The notes beneath the pieces are model-generated. The model searched no databases. It saw only the letters and a program-made list of their open reading frames with translations, and was not told where the DNA came from. Both the position numbers and the translations under genes were made by a program. Below are positions 50,741-59,311 of a stretch of DNA of 64,000 nucleotides, piece after piece. Origin of the DNA: Humibacter ginsenosidimutans (GTDB taxonomy: Bacteria; Actinomycetota; Actinomycetes; Actinomycetales; Microbacteriaceae); assembly GCF_007859675.1 (NCBI RefSeq), contig NZ_CP042305.1:2976001-3040000 (forward strand), given 5' to 3'. Position 1 is the stretch's first letter, and each line of letters opens with the position of its first letter.

Positions 50741-51900
50741 GCGCCCCATCCTGCCTGGGTTCCGCCGACGCGCTCCTGCTCGATCCTCTGCTGATAGCCG
50801 GATGCCGCATAGGCCGACATCGGGTCGGCGGGAAGCCCTCGAGACTCCCGCCAGTCGGCGAGGTCGCCGCGCACATCCGTGTAGAAGGCATCCATCACGA
50901 TGCCGTTCGCGGCCAGCACGTCACCGGATGCCTGCGCGGCGCCGAGCGCGTCACGATCGACGAGCAGCGCCCGCGCCGTCATCTCCTGCACGTTGAGCAC
51001 CGAACGGATCTGCCCAGGGACCTTCTTCTCGATGTTGTGACACTGGTCGAGCATGAACGCGACATCGGGGTTGGCGTATCCGCCGCCGCGCACGACCTCG
51101 AGGATGATGCGGAACAGCTGGAAGGGATCCGCCGCGCCCACGATCAGGTCATCGTCGGCGTAGAACCGCGAGTTGAAGTCGAAAGAGCCGAGCTTGCCGA
51201 GGCGCAGCAGCTGCATCACGATGAACTCGATGTTGGTGCCCGGCGCATGATGCCCGGTGTCGAGGCACACCACGGCCTTGTCGCCGAGAGCGCTGACCTG
51301 CGCGTACGACGTGCCCCAGTCCGGAACGTCGGTGTGATAGAACGCCGGCTCGAAGAACTTGTACTCCAGCACGAGGCGCTGGTGCTCGCCGAGCCGCTCG
51401 TAGATCGCCGACAGCGAGTCGTGCAGGCGGTCCTGCCGGGAGCGCATGTCGTCCTGGCCCGGATAGTTGGTGCCGTCGGCCAGCCAGATCTTGAGATCGC
51501 GGCTTCCGGTCTCGTTCATGATGTCGATGCACTCGAGGTGGTGATCGATCGCCTTCTGGCGAATGCGCGGGTCGGAGTGCGTCACCGAGCCGAGCTTGTA
51601 GTCGTCGTCCTGGAACGTGTTCGAGTTGACCGTGCCGAGCTTCACACCGTTGTCTTCGGCATGCCTGCGCAGATCGGAGTACGAGGGCACCTTGTCCCAC
51701 GGGATGTGGAGCGCCACGCTCGGTGCGAGACCGGTGTGCTTGTGCACCTGCGCGGCATCCGAGATCTTCTCGAACGGGTCGCGAGGAACCCCGGCCTGAC
51801 CGAACACCTTGAACCTGGTGCCCGAGTTGCCGAACGCCCAACTGGGGAGCTCGATGGCCTGCTGGGACAGCAGGTCGAGGGTGGCCGACGGAATCGTCAT
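50737..51900 (-). CDS. rhaI: L-rhamnose isomerase
   Basis: A 387-residue xylose-isomerase-like TIM barrel of the RhaI type found in actinobacteria, Bacillus and pseudomonads. Characteristic parts: WAFGNSGTRFKVFGQAGVPRDPFEKI near the start, LGTVNSNTFQDDDYKLGS, KIWLADGTNYPGQDD, LVLEYKFFEPAFYHTDVPDWG, CLDTGHHAPGTNIEF and DFNSRFYADDDL, which supply the Glu, Asp and His metal ligands. It converts L-rhamnose to L-rhamnulose. It is the third gene of the operon after the GH78 and rhaM genes; AAAGG lies before the ATG. Confidence 0.95.
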   Translation of the reverse strand: MTIPSATLDLLSQQAIELPSWAFGNSGTRFKVFGQAGVPRDPFEKISDAAQVHKHTGLAPSVALHIPWDKVPSYSDLRRHAEDNGVKLGTVNSNTFQDDDYKLGSVTHSDPRIRQKAIDHHLECIDIMNETGSRDLKIWLADGTNYPGQDDMRSRQDRLHDSLSAIYERLGEHQRLVLEYKFFEPAFYHTDVPDWGTSYAQVSALGDKAVVCLDTGHHAPGTNIEFIVMQLLRLGKLGSFDFNSRFYADDDLIVGAADPFQLFRIILEVVRGGGYANPDVAFMLDQCHNIEKKVPGQIRSVLNVQEMTARALLVDRDALGAAQASGDVLAANGIVMDAFYTDVRGDLADWRESRGLPADPMSAYAASGYQQRIEQERVGGTQAGWGA

Positions 51901-51989
51901 CGTAGTGCCTTTCGTGCGGGTTCCGCGTCGTCGCGGAGGAAGAGGAGAAGAAGGACGTGGTCGTGAGGCGCAGGGCGGCGAGCCCTCGG

Positions 51990-52382
51990 TCAGGTGCGGT
52001 CATCCGTGCCGCTCCGGCATGCGAGGCGGCCGTCCGGCCCGATGTCGTGCAGAAGGCCATCGAGGTTGAAGACCTCGGTCAGCCGCTCGGATGCCTGGTC
52101 GGCGCGTCCGTCGAGTGAGACGAAGAAGCGACCCATCTCGGCCTCCCAGCGCGCCGCCACCGCGGAATCGGCGAGGTAGCGCTCGCTGGATGCCGCGTCG
52201 TCCGTCTCGAAGTAGCCGATCAGCTCACCGTCGTCGGCGAGGAAGAGCGAGTAATTGCGGCGGCCGGATGCCTCGATCTCTCGCAGCATCTCCGGCCATA
52301 CCTCCGCATGGCGCCGACGGTATTCGTCGAGCAGCTCGGGGCGTACGTGAAGACGGAAGCACACGCGTTGCGGTGACGTCAT
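51990..52382 (-). CDS. rhaM: L-rhamnose mutarotase
   Basis: A 130-residue member of the RhaM/DUF718 family (usual length about 105-110). Core: VCFRLHVRPELLDEYRRRHAEVWPEMLREIEASGRRNYSLFLADDGELIGYFETDD, including the H and YSLF segment that binds the sugar, then WEAEMGRFF. It interconverts alpha and beta rhamnopyranose. The last 20 residues are an extension. Downstream gap to rhaI is 89 bp without visible promoter. The 100 bp upstream carry a LacI-type operator, so part of the transcription may start here. Confidence 0.93.
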   Translation of the reverse strand: MTSPQRVCFRLHVRPELLDEYRRRHAEVWPEMLREIEASGRRNYSLFLADDGELIGYFETDDAASSERYLADSAVAARWEAEMGRFFVSLDGRADQASERLTEVFNLDGLLHDIGPDGRLACRSGTDDRT

Positions 52383-52440
52383 CGGCAAGCCCTTTCCCTC
52401 TGTGATCTCGGCAGGTGGTCGAGTCCGGTGATCCGATGAT

Positions 52441-52452
52441 TGAATCGTTTCA
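52441..52452. promoter_or_regulatory. LacI-type operator before rhaM
   Basis: TGAATCGTTTCA, i.e. the shared TGAAWCGWTTCA-type dyad, 59 bp before the rhaM ATG and between it and the GH78 stop. Confidence 0.65.
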
Positions 52453-52483
52453 TAATCCTTGTTCGAGTGCAATGCCACAGGGC

Positions 52484-55267
52484 TCACGCGACTCGGTCGG
52501 CCGAGAGGGCGTGAACGCCGGCTTCGAGCGTGGCGGGCGCTGTCGATGACCAGCCTGCGGGGAGAACGAGGTCCGCGTGGATGCCGACGGGCACGGTCAC
52601 CCGCAGTGTCGCGGCATCCGCGTCCCGGCTCCAGTCCACCGCGAGGCGCCCGTACGGCGTGTCCACGTGTGCTGAGCACGAGTCGAGCACGCCGTCGAGG
52701 TCCGGAGCGATGCGTGATCGTCGATATCCCGGCTCGACGAGATCGATGCCGGCGAGGCGTCGCATCATCCAGTCGACGACGCACCCGAAGGCGTAGTGGT
52801 TCATCGAGACCCGGTCGACGGTGCCGTCTTCGTGCACCGCATGCCAGGCCTCCCAGATGGTGGTGGCTCCGTGGTCGACCTCGTACAGCCACGAGGGGGC
52901 CGTGTCCTGCATGAGCAGGGTGCGGGCGAGGTCGGCATGGCCGTTCTCCCAGAGCACGTCGAGCAGGTAGGGCACCGAGACGAAGCCCGTGTCGAGGTGA
53001 TCGCCTGCCTCGTGGATGAGCTCGACGAGCCTGCCGATGACGAGGTCGCGCCGGCCGGCCGGCACGGCGTCGAACGCCAGCGCGAGCACGTAGATGCCCT
53101 GCATGTTCGGCGCGATGAACCCGTCTGCGTCGACGTACTCGGCAGCGAAGGCGGCCCGAACCGCTGCAGCCTGCCGTCGCCGCGTCTCGGCAGCCGCCGT
53201 GTCGCCGAGCTCGTCCTCTGCGGAGGCGAGCAGGTCGAGCGAGAGCAGCTGGAACAGCGGCCCCGTCAGTTCCGCCGTGAGCCTCGGTGCGTTCATCATC
53301 GCGTCGAGCTCATCGTCGCCGTCGCCGAGAGTCGACGGTGCAAGCCAATCGCCGAAGTTGAAGGGGCCGTTCCAGAGCAGCTCGTGGTGGCCGCGCTGTT
53401 CGTCGCTCAGATCCGTGTCGCGCAGGCGGGGCGGCAGCACGTCGGCAGCGCTCTGGGTCTGGTGGTCGACCCAGTCCCGCATCGCGCCGACGTTGTCGGC
53501 GAGAAATCGGAGATCCCCGTAGTGGCGGTAGAGCGCCCACGGTGCGATCGTCACGGCGTCGCCCCAGCCGGCGGCGGCCCGGATTCCCGAGAGCCCTTCG
53601 TCGACCGCCACCGGATCGTCCATCGCGGGCGGCATCGGCACGATGATCGGCACCACCCCGTCGTGCGCCGACTGGTCCGCACGCAGATTCGCGAGCCATC
53701 TGTCGAGGAACGACGCCACGCCCATGAGGGTCGAGGCGGTCGGCGCGAAGATCTGCAGGTCGCCGGTCCAGCCGGCACGCTCGCGCTGCGGACAGTCGGT
53801 CGGCACGGCGAGAAAGTTCGACCGCTGCGACCACAGCGTGTTCTCGACGAGACGGTCGAGCCGAGCATTCGACGAGGCGAACGACGCGGTCTGCTCGAGG
53901 TCGTTCGCGATCACGATCGCGACGAAGTCCTCCGCCAGAGGGGTGCCCGGATAGCCGATGAGCTTCACGTAGCGAAAGCCGTGGAAGGTGAACAGCGGCT
54001 CCCATGTCTCGCCACTCGCGTGTCCGGCGAGCACGTATTCGTCGGCCTGGTCTTTGTTGACACCGAGGATGTTGTCGAGAAAGTTGCCGTCGGCATCCAC
54101 GACCTCGGCGTGCTCCAGTCGCACCACCGTGCCCGCCGCACCTCGCACGGTCATGCGCACTCGGCCGGCGACGACCTGGCCGAAGTCGAGAACCGTCTCG
54201 CCCGACGGAGTGGAGAGGATGTCCGCCACCGTCAGCTCGCGCACCCGCCGCACCGGCTCGCCGATGAACGGCACCAGCGGCATGGCGACCTCCGGTGCGC
54301 CGGCGACGACGACCGTGCCCGGCTCCCAACCCGCGGCGTCGAAGCCGGGGGAGTCCCAGCCCGGTATCTCCCGTCTGGCGTCGTATCGCTCGCCGATGAA
54401 GATGTCCGACCAGTCGATCGGACCGCGCGAGCTGAGCACGGTCTCGTCCGGCGTGATCACGGTGCGGCTGTCGTCGGCGAAGGTCAGTTCCAGCCGCCAG
54501 GTGGCCCGCAGAATGCGTCCGTACTGCGCGCTGCGACCCAGGATCGAGATGCGGCCCGCATACCAGCCGTCGCCGAGGATCACGCCGAGTGCGTTCGATC
54601 CGGCGTGCACGAGCGACGTGACGTCGTGCGTGTGCACCGAGATGGAGTGCTGATAGCTCTCGTAGCCGGGTTCGAACAGCTCGTCGCTCGCCGGAACGCC
54701 GTTGAGCGACGAGCAGTTCACGCCCTGGCTGCTGATGCGAAGGCGGGCAGCAACGGGCGCTTCGGTGATCGTGAACTCCTGACGCAGGAAGCGCGGCGGG
54801 TGCAGCCGTTCGCTCGGCGCGGGTGCGCCGGCCGCCGGCGCGAACGAGTCCGGGCCGAGCGTCATCGGCCCTTCGACGAGAACCGGTTCCTGTCGCGGCT
54901 CGAACCACGGGGCATCCCAGGTGTCGAGGCCGATGCCGAACTTCCCGGATGCCCGCACCTCGCGTTCGTCTCCCGCGAGCCGCACGGCGAGCTCCCACGT
55001 GTACTCGGTTCCCGGCTCTCCGACGAAGCCGGGAACGCTGACGGCCACGGAGTCAGCGGCATCGATCCAGTCGGTGTCGGCGACGGGCTCTCCGGCGACC
55101 CGTCCGTTGGCGGCTTCGAGAATCCGGATGCGATACCCCGCCTGCCCGAGCGTCGACGCGTCGTCAGCGTCATCGGCGACCACGTGCCAGAAGAACGCGG
55201 GTGAGCACCGGGCGATGGCCATCGGGCGATCCAGATGATCGACACGAAGGCGGTCGAGGTGGGCCAT
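52484..55267 (-). CDS. Alpha-L-rhamnosidase, GH78 (first copy)
   Basis: A 927-residue GH78 enzyme of full multi-domain length: an N-terminal fibronectin-like domain (to about 160), the Bac_rhamnosid N-type sandwich with GSNALGVILGDGWYAGRI, then the linker TVLDFGQVVAGRVRMTVRGAAGT and HGFRYVKLIGYPG. The (alpha/alpha)6 barrel has VPTDCPQRERAGWTGDLQIFAPTAS with the acidic catalytic region and NHYAFGCVVDWMMRRLAGID near the end. No signal peptide, so cytoplasmic action on imported rhamnosides is likely. AAGGAG precedes the ATG. It heads the rha operon. Confidence 0.94.
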   Translation of the reverse strand: MAHLDRLRVDHLDRPMAIARCSPAFFWHVVADDADDASTLGQAGYRIRILEAANGRVAGEPVADTDWIDAADSVAVSVPGFVGEPGTEYTWELAVRLAGDEREVRASGKFGIGLDTWDAPWFEPRQEPVLVEGPMTLGPDSFAPAAGAPAPSERLHPPRFLRQEFTITEAPVAARLRISSQGVNCSSLNGVPASDELFEPGYESYQHSISVHTHDVTSLVHAGSNALGVILGDGWYAGRISILGRSAQYGRILRATWRLELTFADDSRTVITPDETVLSSRGPIDWSDIFIGERYDARREIPGWDSPGFDAAGWEPGTVVVAGAPEVAMPLVPFIGEPVRRVRELTVADILSTPSGETVLDFGQVVAGRVRMTVRGAAGTVVRLEHAEVVDADGNFLDNILGVNKDQADEYVLAGHASGETWEPLFTFHGFRYVKLIGYPGTPLAEDFVAIVIANDLEQTASFASSNARLDRLVENTLWSQRSNFLAVPTDCPQRERAGWTGDLQIFAPTASTLMGVASFLDRWLANLRADQSAHDGVVPIIVPMPPAMDDPVAVDEGLSGIRAAAGWGDAVTIAPWALYRHYGDLRFLADNVGAMRDWVDHQTQSAADVLPPRLRDTDLSDEQRGHHELLWNGPFNFGDWLAPSTLGDGDDELDAMMNAPRLTAELTGPLFQLLSLDLLASAEDELGDTAAAETRRRQAAAVRAAFAAEYVDADGFIAPNMQGIYVLALAFDAVPAGRRDLVIGRLVELIHEAGDHLDTGFVSVPYLLDVLWENGHADLARTLLMQDTAPSWLYEVDHGATTIWEAWHAVHEDGTVDRVSMNHYAFGCVVDWMMRRLAGIDLVEPGYRRSRIAPDLDGVLDSCSAHVDTPYGRLAVDWSRDADAATLRVTVPVGIHADLVLPAGWSSTAPATLEAGVHALSADRVA

Positions 55268-55347
55268 GGTGACTCCTTCGTCATGGGTGCGGATTGGCCG
55301 AGGGGCGCGTCCAAGGACGGGGCCCACAGCGCGACCGGCTTTTGCTT

Positions 55348-55395
55348 TGAAACGATTCAAGAAAGAATCTAGGTGTACGGCGCCGCCCGCGTCAA
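55348..55395 (-). promoter_or_regulatory. Promoter and operator of the first GH78 gene
   Basis: On the minus strand TTGACG (55390-55395), 18 bp, TAGATT (55366-55371) form the promoter, and TGAAACGATTCA (55348-55359) covers the expected start point of transcription. Repression by a LacI-family protein is the plain reading. Confidence 0.75.
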
Positions 55396-55482
55396 GGGAT
55401 CGAACCACCCTTGGGCTCCGGTGCGGAGTGCGCTCCAGCTCGCGGGCTCGGCGCGTAGTGACGCGGCACCGGCCCGGCAGTG

Positions 55483-55500
55483 GACTGATTCGTTTCAGTC
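55483..55500. promoter_or_regulatory. Operator before lacI
   Basis: GACTGATTCGTTTCAGTC, a dyad with 6-bp perfect arms around TTCGTT, close to the TGAAWCG consensus; 72 bp before the lacI ATG. Suggests auto-regulation. Confidence 0.6.
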
Positions 55501-55572
55501 CGCGAGGATGGGCTCGGGCGGAACGAACCGGCAAGATGAGCAACAGCGCGACAGTGCGTTCAGGAGGTCCTC

Positions 55573-56574
55573 ATGGTCAGTGTGCGCGATGTTGCGATCG
55601 CAGCGGGCGTCTCGGTCGGCACCGTGTCGAACGTGCTCAACAGGCCGGATCGGGTCGCAGCGGCCACCGTCGAGCGGGTCAACGCAGCCATCGCCGACCT
55701 GGGCTTCGTGCGCAACGACGCCGCGCGCCAGCTTCGGGCGGGCCGGAGCAGGAGCATCGGGCTGATCGTGCTCGATGTCGGCAACCCGTTCTTCACCGAC
55801 GTCGCTCGTGGCGCCGAGACCCGGGCTGCGGCCGACGGGTTCTCTGTGCTGCTCGGCAACAGCGACGAGTCCACCTCCCGCGAGGGCGGCTACCTCGACC
55901 TCTTCGAAGAACAACGGGTGCACGGCGTGCTCATCAGCCCCGTCGAAGACGACCTCCCGCGGCTGCGCACGACGCGGGAACGAGGCATCCCGGTCGTGCT
56001 CGTGGACCGCGAAGCGCCTGACCGCAACTTCTCGTCCGTCGCCGTCGACGACGTGGCGGGAGGCCGTGCGGCCGCCGAGCACCTGATCTCGATCGGCCGC
56101 AGGCGCATCGCGTTCGTGGGCGGTCCGCAGTCGATCAGGCAGGTCGCCGATCGACTCGCGGGCGCGCGCATCGCCGCCTCGGAACGTGCAGAGGTGGCTT
56201 TGGAGTACATCCCCACCTCGTCGCTCACCGTTCGTGCGGGAGCCGAGGCGGCGAAGACCTTCCTCGCCAGGGACCCCTCGCAGCGGCCCGACGCGGTGTT
56301 CGCGGCCAACGACCTGGTCTCCATCGGTGTGCTGCAGGCCGCGATGCTCACGGGCGCCAAGGTTCCCGATGACCTCGCGATCATCGGGTACGACGACATC
56401 GACTTCGTCGCGACGGCGACGGTGCCGCTCACCTCGATGCGGCAGCCGGCCGCCCTCATCGGACACACCGCCGTCGACCTGCTGCTGGGTGAGGCGGAGC
56501 ACGGCGAGGGTTTCGAGCCTCAGCAGGTCGTGTACCAGCCGGAACTCGTCGTGCGTCAGTCGACGAGCGGCTGA
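55573..56574 (+). CDS. LacI family repressor of the rhamnose locus
   Basis: A 333-residue LacI/GalR protein. HTH: VRDVAIAAGVSVGTVSNVLNRPDRVAAATVERVNAAIADLGFVRNDAARQLRAGRS (residues 3-58, with the hinge helix). The periplasmic-binding-like core follows (IGLIVLDVGNPFFTDVARGAE, VDDVAGGRAAAEHLI, FAANDLVSIGVLQA, IIGYDDIDFVATATVPLTSM). AGGAGGT precedes the ATG. The divergent GH78 gene and the shared operators point to control of the rha genes, with rhamnose or a rhamnoside as likely inducer. Confidence 0.93.
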   Translation: MVSVRDVAIAAGVSVGTVSNVLNRPDRVAAATVERVNAAIADLGFVRNDAARQLRAGRSRSIGLIVLDVGNPFFTDVARGAETRAAADGFSVLLGNSDESTSREGGYLDLFEEQRVHGVLISPVEDDLPRLRTTRERGIPVVLVDREAPDRNFSSVAVDDVAGGRAAAEHLISIGRRRIAFVGGPQSIRQVADRLAGARIAASERAEVALEYIPTSSLTVRAGAEAAKTFLARDPSQRPDAVFAANDLVSIGVLQAAMLTGAKVPDDLAIIGYDDIDFVATATVPLTSMRQPAALIGHTAVDLLLGEAEHGEGFEPQQVVYQPELVVRQSTSG

Positions 56575-56580
56575 CGCTCC

Positions 56581-57363
56581 ATGGAGCATCAGGAGCGGGC
56601 GCTCGCGGCCTACGTCGACGACGTGCGCGACGACGACGACGTGCTCGCGGTCATCCTCGTCGGCTCGCTGGCGCGGGGAACCGAACGCGAGACGTCCGAT
56701 GTCGATGTCTACCTGGTCGTCACCGACGAGCGCTTCGCTCGCGCGACGCGCGACAGCAGCTTCGCGTGGACCGCGCGCAACGGGGTCGACTATCCCGGCT
56801 CGTACATCGACGTGAAACTCGCGAGCCCCGCCTATCTGGCGACGGCGGCCGAACGCGGAGACGATCCGACAAGGGCGTCGTTCGCCGGCGCCAGGATCGC
56901 CTTCTCCCGGGAGCGGTCGTTCGACGGCCTGCTCGCGAAGATCGTCCGGCTCGACGATGACGCGTGGGACGAACGCGTGCGCTCGCACGTGGCGCAGGCG
57001 CGTCTGTACGGCGGCTACTTCCTCGTTCAGGGCGAGCAGCGCGGAGACTCGTTCCTCGCTCGCCACGCCGCGGTGCACCTCGCGCTCGCGGCGGCGCGGG
57101 CCGCGCTGGCGGCCGCGCACGTGCTGATGCCCGGTCCGAAGTACATCTCGGGCCTGGTGCGCTCCGTTCCTTCCCCGGAAGGCTTCGTGGATGCCTGGCA
57201 GCACGCCGTCGATGAACCGGGCCTCACCACAGGCAGCGAACTGCTGAACCGCCTGACCGACTGGCTCGGGCACGGCATCACGCCCGACGAGGCGTTGTCG
57301 ACGTTCATCCGCGACAACGAGCTCACCTGGTTGCGCGGCGGCGTGCCCGCCGAGTACCTCTGA
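56581..57363 (+). CDS. Nucleotidyltransferase-fold protein coupled to lacI
   Basis: A 260-residue protein with a MNT/aminoglycoside-type nucleotidyltransferase core at residues about 20-50: VILVGSLARGTERETSDVDVYLVV, both catalytic Asp (SDVD) present, in contrast to the protein at 16246. The rest is helical (FLARHAAVHLALAAARAALAAAHVLMPGPKYISGLV...LLNRLTDWLG) and may be a HEPN-like or substrate-binding domain. It starts 6 bp after the lacI stop and is surely co-transcribed. Target unknown: a small molecule, a sugar or a protein could be nucleotidylated. Confidence 0.85.
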   Translation: MEHQERALAAYVDDVRDDDDVLAVILVGSLARGTERETSDVDVYLVVTDERFARATRDSSFAWTARNGVDYPGSYIDVKLASPAYLATAAERGDDPTRASFAGARIAFSRERSFDGLLAKIVRLDDDAWDERVRSHVAQARLYGGYFLVQGEQRGDSFLARHAAVHLALAAARAALAAAHVLMPGPKYISGLVRSVPSPEGFVDAWQHAVDEPGLTTGSELLNRLTDWLGHGITPDEALSTFIRDNELTWLRGGVPAEYL

Positions 57364-57384
57364 GCACCGGCGGGCACGTTCGGT

Positions 57385-58293
57385 TCAGCCCTTGACGGCG
57401 CCGCTCGTCATGCCTGCGACGATCTGCCGGTTGAAGAAGATGTACATGATCAACGGCGGAATCGTGATGAGCAGGATGTTCATGAACAGCAGATTGAACT
57501 GGCTCACCGACTGGCTCTGGAAGTTGTAGAGCGTCAGCTGCACCGTCGGGTTGTCGCTGCCGGGCAAGAAGTACAGCGGGCCGGTGAAGTCGTTGAAGAC
57601 CGCGACGGCCTGCACGACGACCACGGTCACGACCACGGGACGCAGCAGGGGCAGGATCACCTGGAAGAACAGCCGCATCGCTCCCGCGCCGTCGATGATC
57701 GCCGCCTCGTCGAGCTCTCTCGGGATCGTCGCGACGAAGGCCCTGAACAGCAGGATCGCGAAGGAGAGCCCGAAGGTCGCCTCGACCAGGATCATCCCCA
57801 CCAGCGTGTCGAAGATGCCGAGTCCTTGGAGCACCCAGATGGTCGGCACCACGGCGGGCGGCACGATCAGCCCGGCGAGCACGAGGAAGTTGACCAGATG
57901 GTTCAGTCTGGTGCGCTTGCGCTGGAGCAGGTAGCCGACCATGGCGGCGAAGACCACCATGATGGCCACGCTCACCACGGTGAGCACGATGCTGTTGATG
58001 AACGCGGCAAGCAGCTGGTAGTCGTTCGTCTGGATGACGTCGATGAAGTTCTTCGAGATCTGCCAGTCGGTGGGCCAGGTGAAGCCCATCAGACCCGCTT
58101 GTTTCGGGTCCTTCGCCGCTTGCAGAACGATGAAGATGAACGGCACGAGAAAGACGACCACCGACACGAGGATCGCGATGATCCCGAGCAGGTACTTGCG
58201 GGTGAACCGCCGGAACGTCATGGGGCGGCGTGCCGGCTTGTAGCGGCCGGTGCCGTTCGGCCCCATCGTGGTGATGGCTTTGGTGACGGTCAC
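57385..58293 (-). CDS. Carbohydrate ABC transporter permease, MalG type
   Basis: A 302-residue CUT1 permease with six hydrophobic helices, the first at residues about 35-55 (LLGIIAILVSVVVFLVPFIFIVL). The EAA loop is ELDEAAIIDGAGAMRLFFQVILPLLRP. The C-terminus is FNRQIVAGMTSGAVKG, typical of MalG-like subunits. The start GTG overlaps the MalF-type gene stop (GTGA) and has GGGAGG upstream. Together with the next two genes it forms an importer; no ATPase gene is near, so a shared MsiK-type ATPase elsewhere is likely. Confidence 0.93.
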   Translation of the reverse strand: MTVTKAITTMGPNGTGRYKPARRPMTFRRFTRKYLLGIIAILVSVVVFLVPFIFIVLQAAKDPKQAGLMGFTWPTDWQISKNFIDVIQTNDYQLLAAFINSIVLTVVSVAIMVVFAAMVGYLLQRKRTRLNHLVNFLVLAGLIVPPAVVPTIWVLQGLGIFDTLVGMILVEATFGLSFAILLFRAFVATIPRELDEAAIIDGAGAMRLFFQVILPLLRPVVVTVVVVQAVAVFNDFTGPLYFLPGSDNPTVQLTLYNFQSQSVSQFNLLFMNILLITIPPLIMYIFFNRQIVAGMTSGAVKG

Positions 58294-59222
58294 AGCTCCG
58301 CCTCCCTTCTGTTCAGGAACCATTGGACGGGCAGCATGATGGCCGTCACGACCAGGAACAGAATGACGTTGCCCGCCGTCGACAGACCGAAGAACCCGGC
58401 CTGGTACTGCTTGTAGATGACCGAGGCGATGACGTCGCTGGAGAAGCCGGGGCCGCCGTTGGTCATGGCCCAGATCAGGTCGAACGACCGCAGGCCGCCG
58501 ATGAGCGAGAGGATGATCACTGTCGCCATCGCGGGCCGCACCAGCGGCAGCGTGACGTTGCGGAACACCTGCCAAGCGCCTGCGCCGTCGACGCGTGCCG
58601 CCTCGAAGTACTCGGACGGAATCGCCACGATGCCGGCCATGAAGATGAGCGTGGCGATGCCGACGCCCTTCCAGATGTCCACGCCGGCCACGGTGAGCAG
58701 CGCGAGGTGGGGATCGGTGTACCACCCGGGCTGGGGCAGGTGGAAGAACCCGAGCACCTGGTTCACGACGCCGTGGAACGGGTCGAGCAGCGCCTTCCAC
58801 GTGAGCCCGACGCCGACGGTCGAGACCAGAACGGGGAAGAAGACGACAGCGCGCAGATAGCCGCGGCCGAAGATCGGGCTGGTGAGCAGCAACGCGAGTC
58901 CGAGGCCGAGCACGACCTTCGCGGCGGAGGTCACGAACCCGTAGATGAGGGTGTTGACGAAGCCCTGCGTCAGCGCGGGCGTCTGGAAGAACTGAACGAA
59001 GTTGCCGAAGCCGATGAACTGCTGGCTGAAGAGCGTCCACCGGGTGAGGGCGAAGTAGAACGACGAGAACGTCGGAAGGGCGAAGAAGACGAGATACAGC
59101 ACCCCGGCCGGAATGTAGAACCACGAGGGATACGGGCTTCGGATGCTGCGGCGGCGCTCCTTCTGCGGGCCACCCGACGTCGTCGGACCCGCTTTCTCTA
59201 CGCGCAGGGCTGCGGTGGTCAT
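58290..59222 (-). CDS. Carbohydrate ABC transporter permease, MalF type
   Basis: A 310-residue CUT1 permease with six helices after a 35-residue hydrophilic start. PSWFYIPAGVLYLVFFALPTFSSFYFALTRW is helix 1; the EAA loop is SEYFEAARVDGAGAWQVFRNVTLPLVRPA. ATG 59222 has AGGGAG upstream, but that site lies in an 18-bp perfect palindrome (59227-59244). Second gene of the binding protein-permease-permease operon. Confidence 0.93.
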   Translation of the reverse strand: MTTAALRVEKAGPTTSGGPQKERRRSIRSPYPSWFYIPAGVLYLVFFALPTFSSFYFALTRWTLFSQQFIGFGNFVQFFQTPALTQGFVNTLIYGFVTSAAKVVLGLGLALLLTSPIFGRGYLRAVVFFPVLVSTVGVGLTWKALLDPFHGVVNQVLGFFHLPQPGWYTDPHLALLTVAGVDIWKGVGIATLIFMAGIVAIPSEYFEAARVDGAGAWQVFRNVTLPLVRPAMATVIILSLIGGLRSFDLIWAMTNGGPGFSSDVIASVIYKQYQAGFFGLSTAGNVILFLVVTAIMLPVQWFLNRREAEL

Positions 59223-59226
59223 GGGT

Positions 59227-59281
59227 ACTCCCTGATCAGGGAGTCGGGGGTCGACCGATGAAGCTCGCCGACCCCCGACTC
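59227..59281 (-). promoter_or_regulatory. Stem-loop pair between binding protein and permease genes
   Basis: GAGTCGGGGGTCG (59241-59253) and CGACCCCCGACTC (59269-59281) form a perfect 13-bp stem. Next to it ACTCCCTGATCAGGGAGT (59227-59244) is a perfect 18-bp palindrome that contains the ribosome site of the MalF-type gene. Such structures commonly keep permease levels below binding-protein levels. Confidence 0.7.
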
Positions 59282-59311
59282 TCACTCGATTTTTTCGGAC
59301 GTGCTGCCGGA

